Assembly (NCBI RefSeq): GCF_001279005.1
Contig: NZ_LGCN01000195.1
Location: 1-64,000, forward strand
Direction of reading: 5' to 3'
Origin: Streptomyces caelestis
GTDB taxonomy: Bacteria > Actinomycetota > Actinomycetes > Streptomycetales > Streptomycetaceae
DNA length: 64,000 nt
Shown here: positions 24,349-35,420 of the stretch, in pieces
Position numbering within the stretch: position 1 is the stretch's first letter
How the letters are laid out: every line of letters starts with the position of its first letter
Translations under genes and position numbers: made by a program
The notes under the pieces: model-generated
Database searches by the model: none
Seen by the model: only the letters and a program-made list of their open reading frames with translations
What the model was told of the DNA's origin: nothing

Positions 24349-26043
24349 ATGAGCATGGAACCGGTCGACCGGCCTCAGTCGGGGTCCGCGCCCGCCCCTC
24401 CCGTCACCGGCTCGCCCGACCGCGTCCTCGTGAGCGTCGGGATGGCCGCCGTCGTCGCCGTGGTCCTGTGGGCCTGGCTCGGCGAGGAGTCCTTCGACAG
24501 CGCCTCCTCCACGAGTCTGGCGTGGGTCCTGAGCAACTTCGGCTGGCTGTTCGTGGTCGCCGCGGACGTGTTCCTGGTCCTGTGCCTGGTGATCGCCTTC
24601 AGCCGGTTCGGCCGGATCAGGCTGGGCGAGGACGACTCCGAGCCGGAGTTCGGGAACCTCGCCTGGGTCGCGATGATGTTCAGCGCCGGCATGGGCATCG
24701 GTCTGATGTTCTACGGGGTCGGGGAGCCGCTCACGCACTATCTGGCGCCGCCCCCGGCGAGCGGTGTGCGCCCCGAGTCCGGCGCGGCGGCGCGCACGGC
24801 CCTGGAGTACTCGTTCTTCCACTGGACGCTCACCCCGTGGGCGATCTACGGGATCGTGGGGCTCGCCCTGGCGTACGCCGTGTTCCGCAAGGGCCGCGGC
24901 AATCGGCTCAGCGCCGCGTTCGTGCCGCTCATCGGGGCCCGGCGGGCCGAGTCGTGGCAGGGCAGGGCGATCGACCTGCTCGCCGTCTTCGCGACCGTGT
25001 TCGGCACGGCGACGAGCCTGGGGCTGGGCGCGCTGCAGGTGGCCGAGGGCCTCGACCTCACGGTGGGGGTGAGCGTCTCCCAGGCCACGGAACTGATCAT
25101 CATCGCGGCGCTGTCGGCGGCGTTCGTCCTCTCGGCCTTCTCCGGTCTGCACCGGGGCATCAAGTGGCTGTCGACGCTGAACATCGTGCTCGTGGCGGCG
25201 GTGATGGTGTTCGTCTTCCTGTTCGGCCCGACCGTCTACGTCCTGGACACGATCCCGGCGTCCGTCGGCGGCTACCTGCAGAACCTGCTGCCCATGGCCA
25301 CGCGGACCGGCGCCTTCTCCGACCACGCCTGGCTGGGCGCCTGGACGATCTTCTACTGGGCCTGGTGGCTGTCATGGGCGCCGTTCGTGGGGACGTTCAT
25401 CGCCCGCATCTCGCACGGCCGGACCATCCGCGAATTCCTCGTCGGGGTGCTGCTGGTGCCGAGCGGGGCGACCGTCGTCTGGTTCTGCGTGATGGGCGGT
25501 ACGGCGCTCCGTCTCGAGTCGACCGGGCAGGCGGACCTCGCGGGCGCGATGGAGGACGGTGTCGAGGCGTCGCTGTTCGCGATGCTGGACGCGCTGCCGA
25601 TCGGCACGGTCACGTCGTTCATCGCGATGATCCTGGTCATGACCTACTTCATCACGAGTGCCGACTCGGCGTCGCTGGTGATGGGATCCCTGACCAGCCG
25701 CGGGGCGCTGCACCCGCCGTCGTGGCTGGTCGTGGCGTGGGGCGTGCTGATGGCGGCGGTGGCGGCGGTGCTGCTGGTGGTGGGCGGGCTGGACTCGCTG
25801 CAGACGGCGACGATCCTGGTGGCGCTGCCGTTCGTGGTCGTCATGCTGCTGCTGTGCTGGGCGCTGCTGAGGGAGCTGCGGCAGGACCCCGCCGCGGGCC
25901 CCGGCCGTCACCACGCCCTGCACGGGCTGCAGGACGTCGTGCGGACGATGGTCGGCGACGTCGTCGCGGAGCGGGACCGGGCGCGCCACCACCGGCTGCG
26001 ACGGGCGGCGAAGGCCCGTAGGGACTCCGACGACGGGGCGTGA
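24349..26043 (+). CDS. BCCT family betaine/choline/carnitine transporter
   Basis: The 564-residue protein has 12 predicted helices. The BCCT substrate/Na+ motif Gly-Met-Gly-Ile-Gly-Leu-Met-Phe-Tyr-Gly-Val-Gly-Glu-Pro-Leu is at about residues 114-128. The aromatic signature Phe-Tyr-Trp-Ala-Trp-Trp-Leu-Ser-Trp-Ala-Pro-Phe-Val-Gly is at about 335-348. Gly-Met-Gly-Ile-Gly is the form found in Na+-coupled glycine betaine carriers such as BetP. It probably imports compatible solutes for osmoprotection. The C-terminus is charged, with Arg and His clusters, as in osmosensing BetP. The ATG at 24349 has only a weak ribosome site; ATG 24355 is an alternative. Confidence 0.9.
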   Translation: MSMEPVDRPQSGSAPAPPVTGSPDRVLVSVGMAAVVAVVLWAWLGEESFDSASSTSLAWVLSNFGWLFVVAADVFLVLCLVIAFSRFGRIRLGEDDSEPEFGNLAWVAMMFSAGMGIGLMFYGVGEPLTHYLAPPPASGVRPESGAAARTALEYSFFHWTLTPWAIYGIVGLALAYAVFRKGRGNRLSAAFVPLIGARRAESWQGRAIDLLAVFATVFGTATSLGLGALQVAEGLDLTVGVSVSQATELIIIAALSAAFVLSAFSGLHRGIKWLSTLNIVLVAAVMVFVFLFGPTVYVLDTIPASVGGYLQNLLPMATRTGAFSDHAWLGAWTIFYWAWWLSWAPFVGTFIARISHGRTIREFLVGVLLVPSGATVVWFCVMGGTALRLESTGQADLAGAMEDGVEASLFAMLDALPIGTVTSFIAMILVMTYFITSADSASLVMGSLTSRGALHPPSWLVVAWGVLMAAVAAVLLVVGGLDSLQTATILVALPFVVVMLLLCWALLRELRQDPAAGPGRHHALHGLQDVVRTMVGDVVAERDRARHHRLRRAAKARRDSDDGA

Positions 26044-26424
26044 CGCGCCCTCGCGGCACCCGGAACGGTCACCCGGCACCGCGCCTCGGGGCCCCGCCCA
26101 TGGCCTCCCGGGCCGGAGCGGACGGGAACGCGGCCGGGTGCGAGGTCGCCGTCGTACCGGAGGCGCCCGGTGACGCGCTCGCTCACTCCAAAACCGGTGG
26201 AGACCGGTCCGGAACGCGGCCGGGGTCCTGCGACCGCTGCGCGGGCCCCGCCCGCCCCCTCCTTCAAAACCGTCAGGAACGCTCGAAGGCCCTCGGAGTG
26301 GGCGCGGTGGCGCCTCCGGGCCCGTGGCGAGCGCCTGCGAGGGCGAAGATCCCCTGTGGGGCGTATGGACGGCGCATGTCGGTGGTATCCGCTGGTGACA
26401 CGTTCGTCGACGGAGGAGCGCCAG
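26044..26424. other. 381-bp upstream region of the small CBS gene
   Basis: No gene seen. A few AAAA-containing patches (about 26188-26194 and 26265-26270) and a short dyad CCGGT-GGAG-ACCGG at about 26194-26207 may belong to the promoter of the CBS gene. In-frame codons upstream of the chosen start have poor composition. Confidence 0.45.
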
Positions 26425-26844
26425 GTGGTTCGACAGGTTCGCGAGGTCATGACCGACCAGCCCCTCGGGGTGGGCCCGGGCACCACGGTGCAGCAGGTCG
26501 CCACCGTGATGCGGGACGAGAACATCCGCGCCGTGCTGGTGCTCGAGGGCAGCCGGCTGCGCGGGCTGGTCACCGACCGCGACCTGACCGTGCGCATCCT
26601 CGCCGACGGCGGCGACGTGACCGGCCGGACCGTGGCCGAGGCGTGCGGCAGCGAGCTGGTCACGGTCGCCCCCGACGACGACGTCGACCGGGCGGTGCAT
26701 CTGATGCGCTCCAAGGAACTGCGTCGGCTGCCGGTCGTCGACGACGGTCAGCCGGTCGGCATCATCGCGCTGGGTGATCTGGTCGCCGAACGCGACCCCG
26801 CTTCCGCTCCGGGTCGCACCGGCGCCGCCGATCCCGGCGCATGA
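26425..26844 (+). CDS. Small protein with a CBS domain pair
   Basis: A 139-residue protein made of two CBS motifs (about 5-62 and 70-128). Each ends in the usual Gly-Leu-Val-Thr-Asp-Arg-Asp or Gly-Ile-Ile-Ala-Leu-Gly-Asp segment, with Leu-Pro-Val-Val-Asp in the second. Stand-alone CBS pairs like mycobacterial Hrp1 bind nucleotides and are induced by hypoxia through DevR. The GTG at 26425 is preferred because GGAGGAG is six bases upstream; longer starts lack a site. It is a single gene between the BCCT and dha genes. Confidence 0.88.
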   Translation: MVRQVREVMTDQPLGVGPGTTVQQVATVMRDENIRAVLVLEGSRLRGLVTDRDLTVRILADGGDVTGRTVAEACGSELVTVAPDDDVDRAVHLMRSKELRRLPVVDDGQPVGIIALGDLVAERDPASAPGRTGAADPGA

Positions 26845-27517
26845 CGGAGTCATCCCGGTCGCCGGGGCGCGAGACGGTTCGTCCCGCTCGGCTGCGCGGC
26901 TCCGCACCGCGCCGGCCTCTTCTCCGCGCCCGGCATCCGTACGAACGAGGCCGCCCCTCGGCCCCGGCTCCTCGTTCGCGTGGCGCCGGAGTGCCCTGGA
27001 GCCGTGATCGGCCGGGCAGCCGGTCGGTGACCCGGGTCCCCGGGTCCTCGGGCACGGGGATCGGGCACCGGCGTACCGAGTTCGCCGCCCCGGACGGCCC
27101 GGGAGTCCACGTCCTCGGGTTTCGTCCGCCGTGGGCCCCTCCACTCCTGGCGGGAACACCGGCCGGGATGTCCCGCCTCACCGCGTGCGGACGATGCGCG
27201 CTCCACCCCGGACGCCGGCGCCCGGGCCCGACCGGACACGCCCCGCATCGGACCGGGGCACGCCCACGGACGTCCTCGCACGTGACCTTCGCCGCCGCAG
27301 GACCGATACTGCCGACAGCGGCACTCCACCCGGACCCCGCCCGAGCACGCACCCGACCCGGCACCCCGTCACCGAGGCCGTCATCGAGTCGGCACCCGTA
27401 CCGCCACAGCCCGCTCCCAGCCGCCGCGGACCGCCAGGACCAGAACCATCCCCATCAACTCTGACCAGCAAAAACGCAGGTTGACAGCCCGCCTGCCAAG
27501 CTCTCTAGGAGATACCC
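26845..27517. other. 673-bp gap upstream of the dha operon
   Basis: No convincing gene. Frames are Pro/Arg-rich and lack ribosome sites. The last 60 bases are less GC-rich and include a TTGACA at 27481-27486, but a matching -10 would fall in the ribosome site of dhaK, so I do not call it a promoter. Confidence 0.5.
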
Positions 27518-28510
27518 ATGAAGATGCTCATCAACGTCCCGGAGACCGTGGTCGCGGACGCGTTGCGGGGGATGGCGGCGGCCCATCCCGAGCTGGCGGT
27601 GGACGTGGAGAACCGGGTGATCGTGCGCAAGGACGCGCCCGTGGCGGGGAAGGTGGGCCTGGTGTCCGGCGGGGGGTCGGGGCACGAGCCGCTGCACGGC
27701 GGGTTCGTGGGGCCGGGGATGCTGTCGGCGGCCTGTCCCGGCGAGGTGTTCACCTCCCCGGTGCCCGACCAGATGGTGCGGGCCGCGGCGGCCGTGGACA
27801 GCGGGGCCGGCGTGCTGTTCATCGTGAAGAACTACACCGGTGACGTGCTCAACTTCGACATGGCCGCCGAGCTGGCCGAGGACGAGGGCATCCAGGTCGC
27901 GAAGGTGCTGGTCGACGACGACGTGGCGGTGACCGACAGCCTGTACACGGCCGGCCGGAGGGGCACGGGGGCGACCCTGTTCGTGGAGAAGATCGCGGGC
28001 GCGGCCGCGGACGAGGGGCAGCCGCTGGAGCGGGTGGCGGCGATCGCCCGGCAGGTGAACGAGAACTCCCGCAGCTTCGGTGTGGCGCTGAGCGCCTGCA
28101 CCACGCCGGCCAAGGGCAGCCCCACTTTCGACCTTCCCTCCGGCGAGCTGGAGTTGGGCGTCGGCATCCACGGCGAGCCGGGCCGGGAGCGGCGGCCGAT
28201 GATGACGTCCGGCGAGATCGCCGAGGTCGCCCTCGACGCGATCCTGGAGGACCTCACGCCGCGCAACCCCGTCCTGGTCCTGGTCAACGGCATGGGCGCC
28301 ACCCCGCTGCTGGAGCTGTACGGCTTCAACGCCGAGGTGCAGCGGGTGCTCGGCGAACGCGGGGTCCCCGTGGCCCGTGTCCTGGTCGGCAACTACGTCA
28401 CCTCCCTCGACATGGCGGGCGCCTCGGTCACCCTGTGCCAGGTCGACGAGGAACTGCTGCGGCTGTGGGACGCGCCGGTGCGGACTCCGGGACTGCGCTG
28501 GGGCATGTGA
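27518..28510 (+). CDS. dhaK: Dihydroxyacetone kinase subunit DhaK
   Basis: This 330-residue protein carries the DhaK substrate domain. Gly-Gly-Gly-Ser-Gly-His-Glu-Pro is at 51-58, and Gly-Val-Gly-Ile-His-Gly-Glu-Pro-Gly places the covalent dihydroxyacetone-binding His exactly at 218, as in E. coli. DhaK presents dihydroxyacetone as a hemiaminal to DhaL. The ATG at 27518 follows AGGAGA. It is the first gene of dhaK-dhaL-dhaM. Length and motifs are normal for the family. Confidence 0.97.
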   Translation: MKMLINVPETVVADALRGMAAAHPELAVDVENRVIVRKDAPVAGKVGLVSGGGSGHEPLHGGFVGPGMLSAACPGEVFTSPVPDQMVRAAAAVDSGAGVLFIVKNYTGDVLNFDMAAELAEDEGIQVAKVLVDDDVAVTDSLYTAGRRGTGATLFVEKIAGAAADEGQPLERVAAIARQVNENSRSFGVALSACTTPAKGSPTFDLPSGELELGVGIHGEPGRERRPMMTSGEIAEVALDAILEDLTPRNPVLVLVNGMGATPLLELYGFNAEVQRVLGERGVPVARVLVGNYVTSLDMAGASVTLCQVDEELLRLWDAPVRTPGLRWGM

Positions 28511-28564
28511 GGCACGCCGGTGCCATGGTTCGGTTCAGGAGTACCTACCACGCAAGGAGTTCCC

Positions 28565-29182
28565 GTGCTCGACGCCGACTTCTTCCGCCGTTGGATGACG
28601 ATCACCGCCGCGTCCGTGGACCGCGAGGCGGAGCGGCTCACCGCGCTCGACTCGCCGATCGGGGACGCGGATCACGGCAGTAATCTCCAGCGCGGGTTCC
28701 GGGCGGTGAGGGACACGCTGGAGAAGGAGCCGCCCACCACGCCCGGGGCGGTGCTGGTCCAGGCCGGGCGGCTGCTCATCTCGACGGTGGGCGGCGCCTC
28801 CGGTCCGCTGTACGGGACGCTGCTGCGCCGCACCGGCAAGGCGCTCGGGGAAGCCGTCGAGGTGGACGAGCGGCAACTGGCCGAGGCACTGCGCGCCGGA
28901 GTGGACGCGGTGCGGCAGCTCGGTGGCGCCGCACCGGGCGACAAGACGATGATCGACGCCCTGGTGCCCGCGGTGGACGCCCTCGGCGACTCCTTCGCCG
29001 CCGCGAGCGACGCCGCCGAGGAGGGCGCCGTGGCGACGACGCCGTTGCTGGCGCGCAAGGGCAGGGCCAGTTATCTGGGTGAGCGCAGCATCGGACACCA
29101 GGATCCGGGGGCCACGTCGTCGGCGCTGCTGATCGCCGGGCTCGTGGCGGCCGCGGCGGACACGGAGGCCGGCGATGAGTGA
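28565..29182 (+). CDS. dhaL: Dihydroxyacetone kinase subunit DhaL (ADP-binding)
   Basis: The 205-residue protein shows the DhaL nucleotide site: Asp-Ser-Pro-Ile-Gly-Asp-Ala-Asp-His-Gly-Ser-Asn (about 27-38, the Mg-binding Asp residues), Gly-Gly-Ala-Ser-Gly-Pro-Leu-Tyr-Gly, and Asp-Lys-Thr-Met-Ile-Asp. DhaL holds a tightly bound ADP that is rephosphorylated by DhaM and then phosphorylates dihydroxyacetone on DhaK. The GTG at 28565 has AAGGAG five bases upstream. It overlaps dhaM by eight bases. Confidence 0.97.
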   Translation: MLDADFFRRWMTITAASVDREAERLTALDSPIGDADHGSNLQRGFRAVRDTLEKEPPTTPGAVLVQAGRLLISTVGGASGPLYGTLLRRTGKALGEAVEVDERQLAEALRAGVDAVRQLGGAAPGDKTMIDALVPAVDALGDSFAAASDAAEEGAVATTPLLARKGRASYLGERSIGHQDPGATSSALLIAGLVAAAADTEAGDE

Positions 29183-29585
29183 CGAGAAGCTGGTGGGGAT
29201 CGTGCTGGTGTCGCACAGCGCGGCGGTGGCCGCGTCGGTGGCGGAGCTGGCGCAGGGTCTGGCGGGCGCCGGCGGAACGGTTCCCGTCGCACCGGCGGGC
29301 GGCACCGAGGACGGCGGGCTCGGCACGAGCGCCGAGCTGATCGCCGCGGCGGCCGCGTCCGTCGACCGCGGGGCGGGGGTGGCCGTGCTGACCGACCTGG
29401 GCAGCGCGGTGCTCACCGTGAAGACGCTGCTCGCCGAGGGCGACGAACTCCCTGAGCGGACCAGGCTGGTGGACGCGCCGTTCGTGGAGGGCGCGGTGGC
29501 CGCGGTGGTCACGGCCTCCACGGGGGCGGACCTGGCTGCGGTGGAGACGGCGGCCGCCGAGGCCTACACGTACCGGAAGGTGTGA
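29175..29585 (+). CDS. dhaM: PTS-dependent dihydroxyacetone kinase phosphotransferase subunit DhaM
   Basis: A 136-residue EIIA-mannose-like domain with the active His14 in Val-Leu-Val-Ser-His-Ser and the Thr-Asp-Leu-Gly-Ser-Ala segment (about 74-79). It has no HPr or EI-like extension, so it must receive phosphate from the cellular HPr, linking dihydroxyacetone use to the phosphotransferase system. Overlap with dhaL shows translational coupling. The operon ends here; a convergent chitosanase gene stops 24 bases further on. Confidence 0.95.
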   Translation: MSDEKLVGIVLVSHSAAVAASVAELAQGLAGAGGTVPVAPAGGTEDGGLGTSAELIAAAAASVDRGAGVAVLTDLGSAVLTVKTLLAEGDELPERTRLVDAPFVEGAVAAVVTASTGADLAAVETAAAEAYTYRKV

Positions 29586-29609
29586 GGAGGGCGGCGGCGC
29601 CCGGCCGGT

Positions 29610-30437
29610 TCAGTCGTCGGCGTCCACGAACCGCCGGGCCAGCCGCTCCCCCGCCGCCACCGCGGCCCGGTGGTCCTCGACGGGGGTCACCCGGCTGTTC
29701 TCGAACACGATGTAGGTGACGCCGGAGGGCGCGCCGCCGACGAGCGGGTCGGGGTCGATGCCGAGCGACTCGGCCGTGGCGTAGGAGGCCTCGCCGATGA
29801 TGTCGGCGGGGCCGGTGTCGCCGACGACCGCGTACCGCACCCGGTCGCGGTACACCACCGCCACCACCGATCCGCCGCGCACGCCGTGGGACCGGTGGTC
29901 CCACACGGCGCTGGGCGCGGGCACCACCACGTAGGGGGTCTCCTCGGAGCTCAGCGGGCGGCCGTCGGACCGGGTGAAGGCCGTGGAGGCGGAGAAGTAC
30001 GGGTCGGTGCGGGCGTTGCAGCGGGGGCCGGGGCTGCCGTCGCAGTCGATGTCCATGTCGGCCTTCCAGAACACGGCGCCGCGGGTTCCGCACACCGGGA
30101 CGGTGGCCTCGGCGCCGTGGTCCTCGCGGTAGCGGCCGTGGGAGACGGGGGCGCAGGTGCGCACCTTGGCCAGCAGGTCGGCGGCGGAGACGGGGTCCGT
30201 GCTCCGCACGGGCGGTTCGGTACGCGCCTCGGCCGGCGGGTCCACGGCGGGCACCGGGTCCGTGCTCCGCACGAGCTGTTCGGTACGCGCCTCGGCCGGC
30301 GGGTCCACGGCGGGCACCGGGTCCGTGCTCCGTACGACCGGTTCGGTACGGGGCTGGGGCGCGGTGGTGGGGGGAGGCGAGGGGGTCAGCAGGGCGACAC
30401 CCACCATGGCCAGGGTGAGCGACTGGACACGGGACAC
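29610..30437 (-). CDS. Secreted glycoside hydrolase family 75 chitosanase
   Basis: The 275-residue product has a signal peptide (about 1-26), then a linker built from three copies of a 21-residue repeat (30-91), and a GH75 domain (about 92-275). The chitosanase motif Lys-Ala-Asp-Met-Asp-Ile-Asp-Cys-Asp-Gly, with its catalytic Asp, is visible, as is the Glu-Thr-Pro-Tyr-Val-Val-Val-Pro strand. It would cleave chitosan outside the cell. The start is uncertain: the GTG at 30437 gives a clean signal peptide but has no good ribosome site; a GTG at 30476 would add 13 polar residues. It converges on dhaM. Confidence 0.85.
   Translation of the reverse strand: MSRVQSLTLAMVGVALLTPSPPPTTAPQPRTEPVVRSTDPVPAVDPPAEARTEQLVRSTDPVPAVDPPAEARTEPPVRSTDPVSAADLLAKVRTCAPVSHGRYREDHGAEATVPVCGTRGAVFWKADMDIDCDGSPGPRCNARTDPYFSASTAFTRSDGRPLSSEETPYVVVPAPSAVWDHRSHGVRGGSVVAVVYRDRVRYAVVGDTGPADIIGEASYATAESLGIDPDPLVGGAPSGVTYIVFENSRVTPVEDHRAAVAAGERLARRFVDADD
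30165..30350 (-). repeat. 63-bp tandem repeat in the chitosanase linker (about three copies)
   Basis: The repeat encodes RTEPVVRSTDPVPAVDPPAE plus Ala and two variants of it (RTEQLV..., RTEPPV...). The first two copies are almost identical at DNA level, which suggests recent duplication by slippage or recombination. Confidence 0.85.
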
Positions 30438-30828
30438 GATCAAGGGGGGCCTCTCGTCGGGGTCACGGGCGCACACTCACGGGAACTTTGCACCATTTCG
30501 TCCCGATACGGCGGCGCGACGGCTCCGTCAGGACCGGACAGCGCACGATCGCACCAGCGACCGCGACCGGGGGCCGGGGCCCGGGACCGGATCGACCCGG
30601 GCCGTCCGGCCGCCCGCGCCGGCGCGGCGTCCGCGACGACAGCGATCCGCGCCACGGGTCCGAACTCCCCTTCCCCGAGGGGAGGTTCGACCCGTTCGGG
30701 CTTCAGCATACGTAACGCGCGCGAGCGCTCCCGCACCCCCACCCTCTTGATGTGACCGCGTCACCCTGGTCATATGGGTACGGACCATTCTCCGAGCGTT
30801 CCCGCGTGCCGCCCCGGGAGGCAGAGTC
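30438..30828. other. 391-bp divergent region between chitosanase and FnIII lipoprotein genes
   Basis: No gene. An imperfect hairpin at 30661-30689 (CGAAC-TCCCC ... GGGGA-G-GTTCG with one bulged base) and a more AT-rich patch at 30745-30785 are the only features seen; the latter probably contains the promoter of the lipoprotein gene. Confidence 0.45.
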
Positions 30829-31851
30829 GTGCGTGGCGTTCCCCCAGCCGTGTCCCCGCGTCGCCTTCTCGCGCTCGGCGGGGCCCTCCTGCTGCTCGCC
30901 TCCTGCCGATGGGGAGGACCGGACGACGGCGCCCGTGGTGAACGGCCGCCCGGAGCACCGACCGGTGTGACGGCCGAGGCGGGCAGCGCCACCAGCGTGC
31001 ACGTCATGTGGAACACGGTCGCCGGCACCGAGGTGAGCCACTATGAGGTGTACCGGGGCACCACAAAGGTGAAAGAAGTGCCCGGTGCCGAACACATGGT
31101 GGACGTCACCCGACTCCGGCCCGCGACCACCTATGTGTTCACGGTGCGGGCCCGGGACGCGGGCGGACGGCTCGGGCCGCGCAGCCGGGAGGTCCGGGCG
31201 ACGACACCCGGGGCGACCACGGCCGACGACACCGTTCCCACCCGCCCGGCGGAGCTTCACGGGCGGGCTGCCGGGAGCCGGGCGGCCCAGTTGTCGTGGT
31301 CCGCCGCGAGGGACGACCGGGGTGTGGTGTCGTACGACGTCTACCAGGGCGGAACGAAGATCCACAGTGTGGGCGGGAACCAGACGGCCACCGTGGTGAC
31401 GGGACTGCGGCCGGGCACCCGCTACTCCTTCACGGTCCGGGCCCGGGACGCGGCCGACAACCTCTCCCCCGCCGGCGCCACCGTCCGCCTCACCACCGCG
31501 GGCGGCGCGGACGGCCCGACCGGCGCTCCCACCGGTTTCCGGGCCACGAGCGAGTGGTCCGACGGCGCCCACCACATCGTCCTCCACTGGGTGCCGCCGC
31601 GCGTCGACGGGGTGATCACCGAGTACGAGGTGCACCTGGACGGCCGTGTCGCCACCTCGCTCGTCTACGGCGGTGACGCCCCGCGCGACCGGGCGACGTA
31701 CCGCTTCCACGCCGGCCGGGAGGCCGGGGTCGCCCACCGGGTGCGGATCCGGGCGATGCTGCCGGACGGGACCTGGGGCGGCTTCTCGGCGGAGCGCACG
31801 GTGACGACGGGCGCCGGACGCCGACCCGGCCCCGGGGTCGGCCGCCCGTAG
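30829..31851 (+). CDS. Lipoprotein with three fibronectin type III domains
   Basis: The 340-residue protein starts with a lipoprotein signal (basic start, Leu-rich core, lipobox Leu-Ala-Ser-Cys near residue 26). Three FnIII domains follow (about 42-125, 137-222 and 230-330), with the usual Tyr-x-Val-Tyr strand and Leu-x-Pro-x-Thr-x-Tyr-x-Phe-Thr-Val-x-Ala motif. FnIII modules in actinomycetes are generally spacers of polysaccharide-degrading enzymes. Here there is no catalytic part, so it may be a surface adhesin or carbohydrate-binding scaffold. The GTG at 30829 has GGGAGG upstream. The divergent neighbour is a chitosanase, which fits a polysaccharide theme. Confidence 0.8.
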   Translation: MRGVPPAVSPRRLLALGGALLLLASCRWGGPDDGARGERPPGAPTGVTAEAGSATSVHVMWNTVAGTEVSHYEVYRGTTKVKEVPGAEHMVDVTRLRPATTYVFTVRARDAGGRLGPRSREVRATTPGATTADDTVPTRPAELHGRAAGSRAAQLSWSAARDDRGVVSYDVYQGGTKIHSVGGNQTATVVTGLRPGTRYSFTVRARDAADNLSPAGATVRLTTAGGADGPTGAPTGFRATSEWSDGAHHIVLHWVPPRVDGVITEYEVHLDGRVATSLVYGGDAPRDRATYRFHAGREAGVAHRVRIRAMLPDGTWGGFSAERTVTTGAGRRPGPGVGRP

Positions 31852-31992
31852 GAAGCCGTCACCTGCCCGGATGCCGCCGGAGTGCGCGCCGGCCCGGCGC
31901 CCCGTTGGCTTGCCTCGTGGCAGCACGGGCGCTCCCCGACCTAGGCGGCACAAGGGATGTACCGCCGGCCGTGCCGCCGGAAGGCAGTCGAC

Positions 31993-32523
31993 ATGCGCAA
32001 CTCGAAGCCACTGCTCCGTTCCGGTCCGGCCGCGGCTGCCGCCGCCGCGCTCGCGCTGGCCCTGGCCGGGCCGGCCGCGGCGGCCGGGATCTCCGTCAGC
32101 ACCACCGGGTCGACGGTCTCGGTGAGCACCGGTGCGTGCACCCAGGTCAACGGCCACTGGGGCACCGCCTCCCTGCTCGGCAGCGGCCAGACGAGCTTCT
32201 CGCAGGGCCGTCAGGTGGCTTTGTCGGGGAGCGGTTCGGGACAGTCCGCCGCCTGGTCCGACGTCGGTCCGGGCACGTACACGGTGATCGTGATCTGCTC
32301 GAACGGCAGCACCGCGGGCACGCAGTCCGTCGTCGTCTCCACGGCTCCCGCCCCGTCGGCCTCGCCGACCGCCTCGCCGTCCCTCGGGGTGATGGGCGGC
32401 GTCGGCGGCAGCTCGACGGACTACGGCACGATCACGCTGGTGGCGGGCGGCGCACTGGTCGGCACGGGGATCGCCGCCACGGCCTGGTACCTGCGCCGCC
32501 GCAAGGCCCCGCGCCACTTCTAG
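31993..32523 (+). CDS. Small cell-surface protein with signal peptide and C-terminal membrane anchor
   Basis: The 176-residue protein has a long Ala-rich signal peptide (about 1-33), a Ser/Thr/Gly-rich extracellular domain with two Cys residues, a Pro/Ser/Thr-rich spacer (about 115-130), a hydrophobic helix (about 148-166) and a basic tail (Arg-Arg-Arg-Lys). The layout is that of a sortase substrate, but I see no LPXTG or LAXTG motif before the helix, so it is probably membrane-anchored instead. The ATG at 31993 has GGAAGG upstream. No function is recognised. A long inverted repeat lies just after the stop. Confidence 0.7.
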   Translation: MRNSKPLLRSGPAAAAAAALALALAGPAAAAGISVSTTGSTVSVSTGACTQVNGHWGTASLLGSGQTSFSQGRQVALSGSGSGQSAAWSDVGPGTYTVIVICSNGSTAGTQSVVVSTAPAPSASPTASPSLGVMGGVGGSSTDYGTITLVAGGALVGTGIAATAWYLRRRKAPRHF

Positions 32524-32524
32524 C

Positions 32525-32621
32525 GGTGTCGTCCGGATCGGGTCGGCTCCGGGAAACGGCGCCGTGCGGCCGCGCCGAGCGGTGCCGGGCCCCGCGGCCC
32601 CGGCAGGATCCGGACGACACC
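32525..32621 (+). terminator. 15-bp perfect inverted repeat enclosing 67 bases, after the surface protein gene
   Basis: GGTGTCGTCCGGATC at 32525-32539 is exactly complementary to GATCCGGACGACACC at 32607-32621. The enclosed sequence has further GC-rich pairing potential, so the transcript could form a large branched structure. It starts one base after the stop codon. Likely a terminator or 3' stabiliser; a structured RNA is possible. Confidence 0.6.
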
Positions 32622-32695
32622 CCTTGGACCCGGCGCCGGCCGCCGGCACGCCCGAAGCGCCCCGGGCGGGCGGCCGGCGTCGACCCGTCGCGGTG

Positions 32696-33271
32696 TCACG
32701 CCTTGCGTGCGGCGGGGCTCTCGGGTCCGCCGGCGTCCGGCAGCCGGGCGAACTCCGCCAGCGCGTGGTCGAGCCACTGGGTCCAGAAGGTCTCCAGGTC
32801 GATGCCGGCGCGCAGCACCAGATGCCGCAGCCGGTCCTCCGGTCCGTCCGTGCCCGGCGGGAAGTCGCGCCGCTCGATCTCCCGGTACTCCGCCAACTGG
32901 CGCTCGTGCAGCTCCCGGTGGCGCCGCAGATCGGCCGCCAGGCCCGCGGTGCCGACCACGGCCGCCGCCCTCAGCCGCAGCAGCATCGCGTCGCGGTGCG
33001 GCTTGGGGTCCTGGGACGCGGAGGTCCAGCGGGCCAGTTCCGCGCGCCCCGCCGGCAGGACCTCGTACGCCTTCTTCTGCCCCCGGGCCGGCTGCTCGGA
33101 GGGGAGGACCCGGATCAGGCCCTCGGCCTCCAGTCTCCCCAGCTCGCGATAGATCTGCTGGTGCGTCGCGGACCAGAAGTAGCCGATCGACCGGTCGAAC
33201 CGGCGGGTCAGCTCCAGCCCCGACGACGGCTTCTCGAGCAGGGCGGTGAGGATCGCGTGCGGGAGTGACAT
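32696..33271 (-). CDS. PadR family transcriptional regulator
   Basis: The 191-residue protein has an N-terminal winged helix with the PadR hallmarks (Ala-Ile-Leu-Thr-Ala-Leu-Leu, Ser-Gly-x-Glu-Leu, Gln-Ile-Tyr-Arg-Glu-Leu-Gly-Arg-Leu-Glu, Lys-Lys-Ala-Tyr-Glu-Val at residues 5-72). A C-terminal helical dimerisation domain (about 85-180) follows. It lies 31 bp downstream of the fadH-like gene on the same strand, so the two form an operon. The perfect palindrome at 35371-35392 upstream of that operon is the obvious candidate for its autoregulatory operator. Confidence 0.9.
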   Translation of the reverse strand: MSLPHAILTALLEKPSSGLELTRRFDRSIGYFWSATHQQIYRELGRLEAEGLIRVLPSEQPARGQKKAYEVLPAGRAELARWTSASQDPKPHRDAMLLRLRAAAVVGTAGLAADLRRHRELHERQLAEYREIERRDFPPGTDGPEDRLRHLVLRAGIDLETFWTQWLDHALAEFARLPDAGGPESPAARKA

Positions 33272-33302
33272 GGGCTCATCCTAGGGACGGGCCGCGCCCG
33301 GC

Positions 33303-35420
<2,118 letters not shown>

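Noticed and set aside
27481..27515. TTGACA as the -35 element of a dhaK promoter
   Set aside because: The matching -10 would coincide with the ribosome site AGGAGA of dhaK, leaving no leader.
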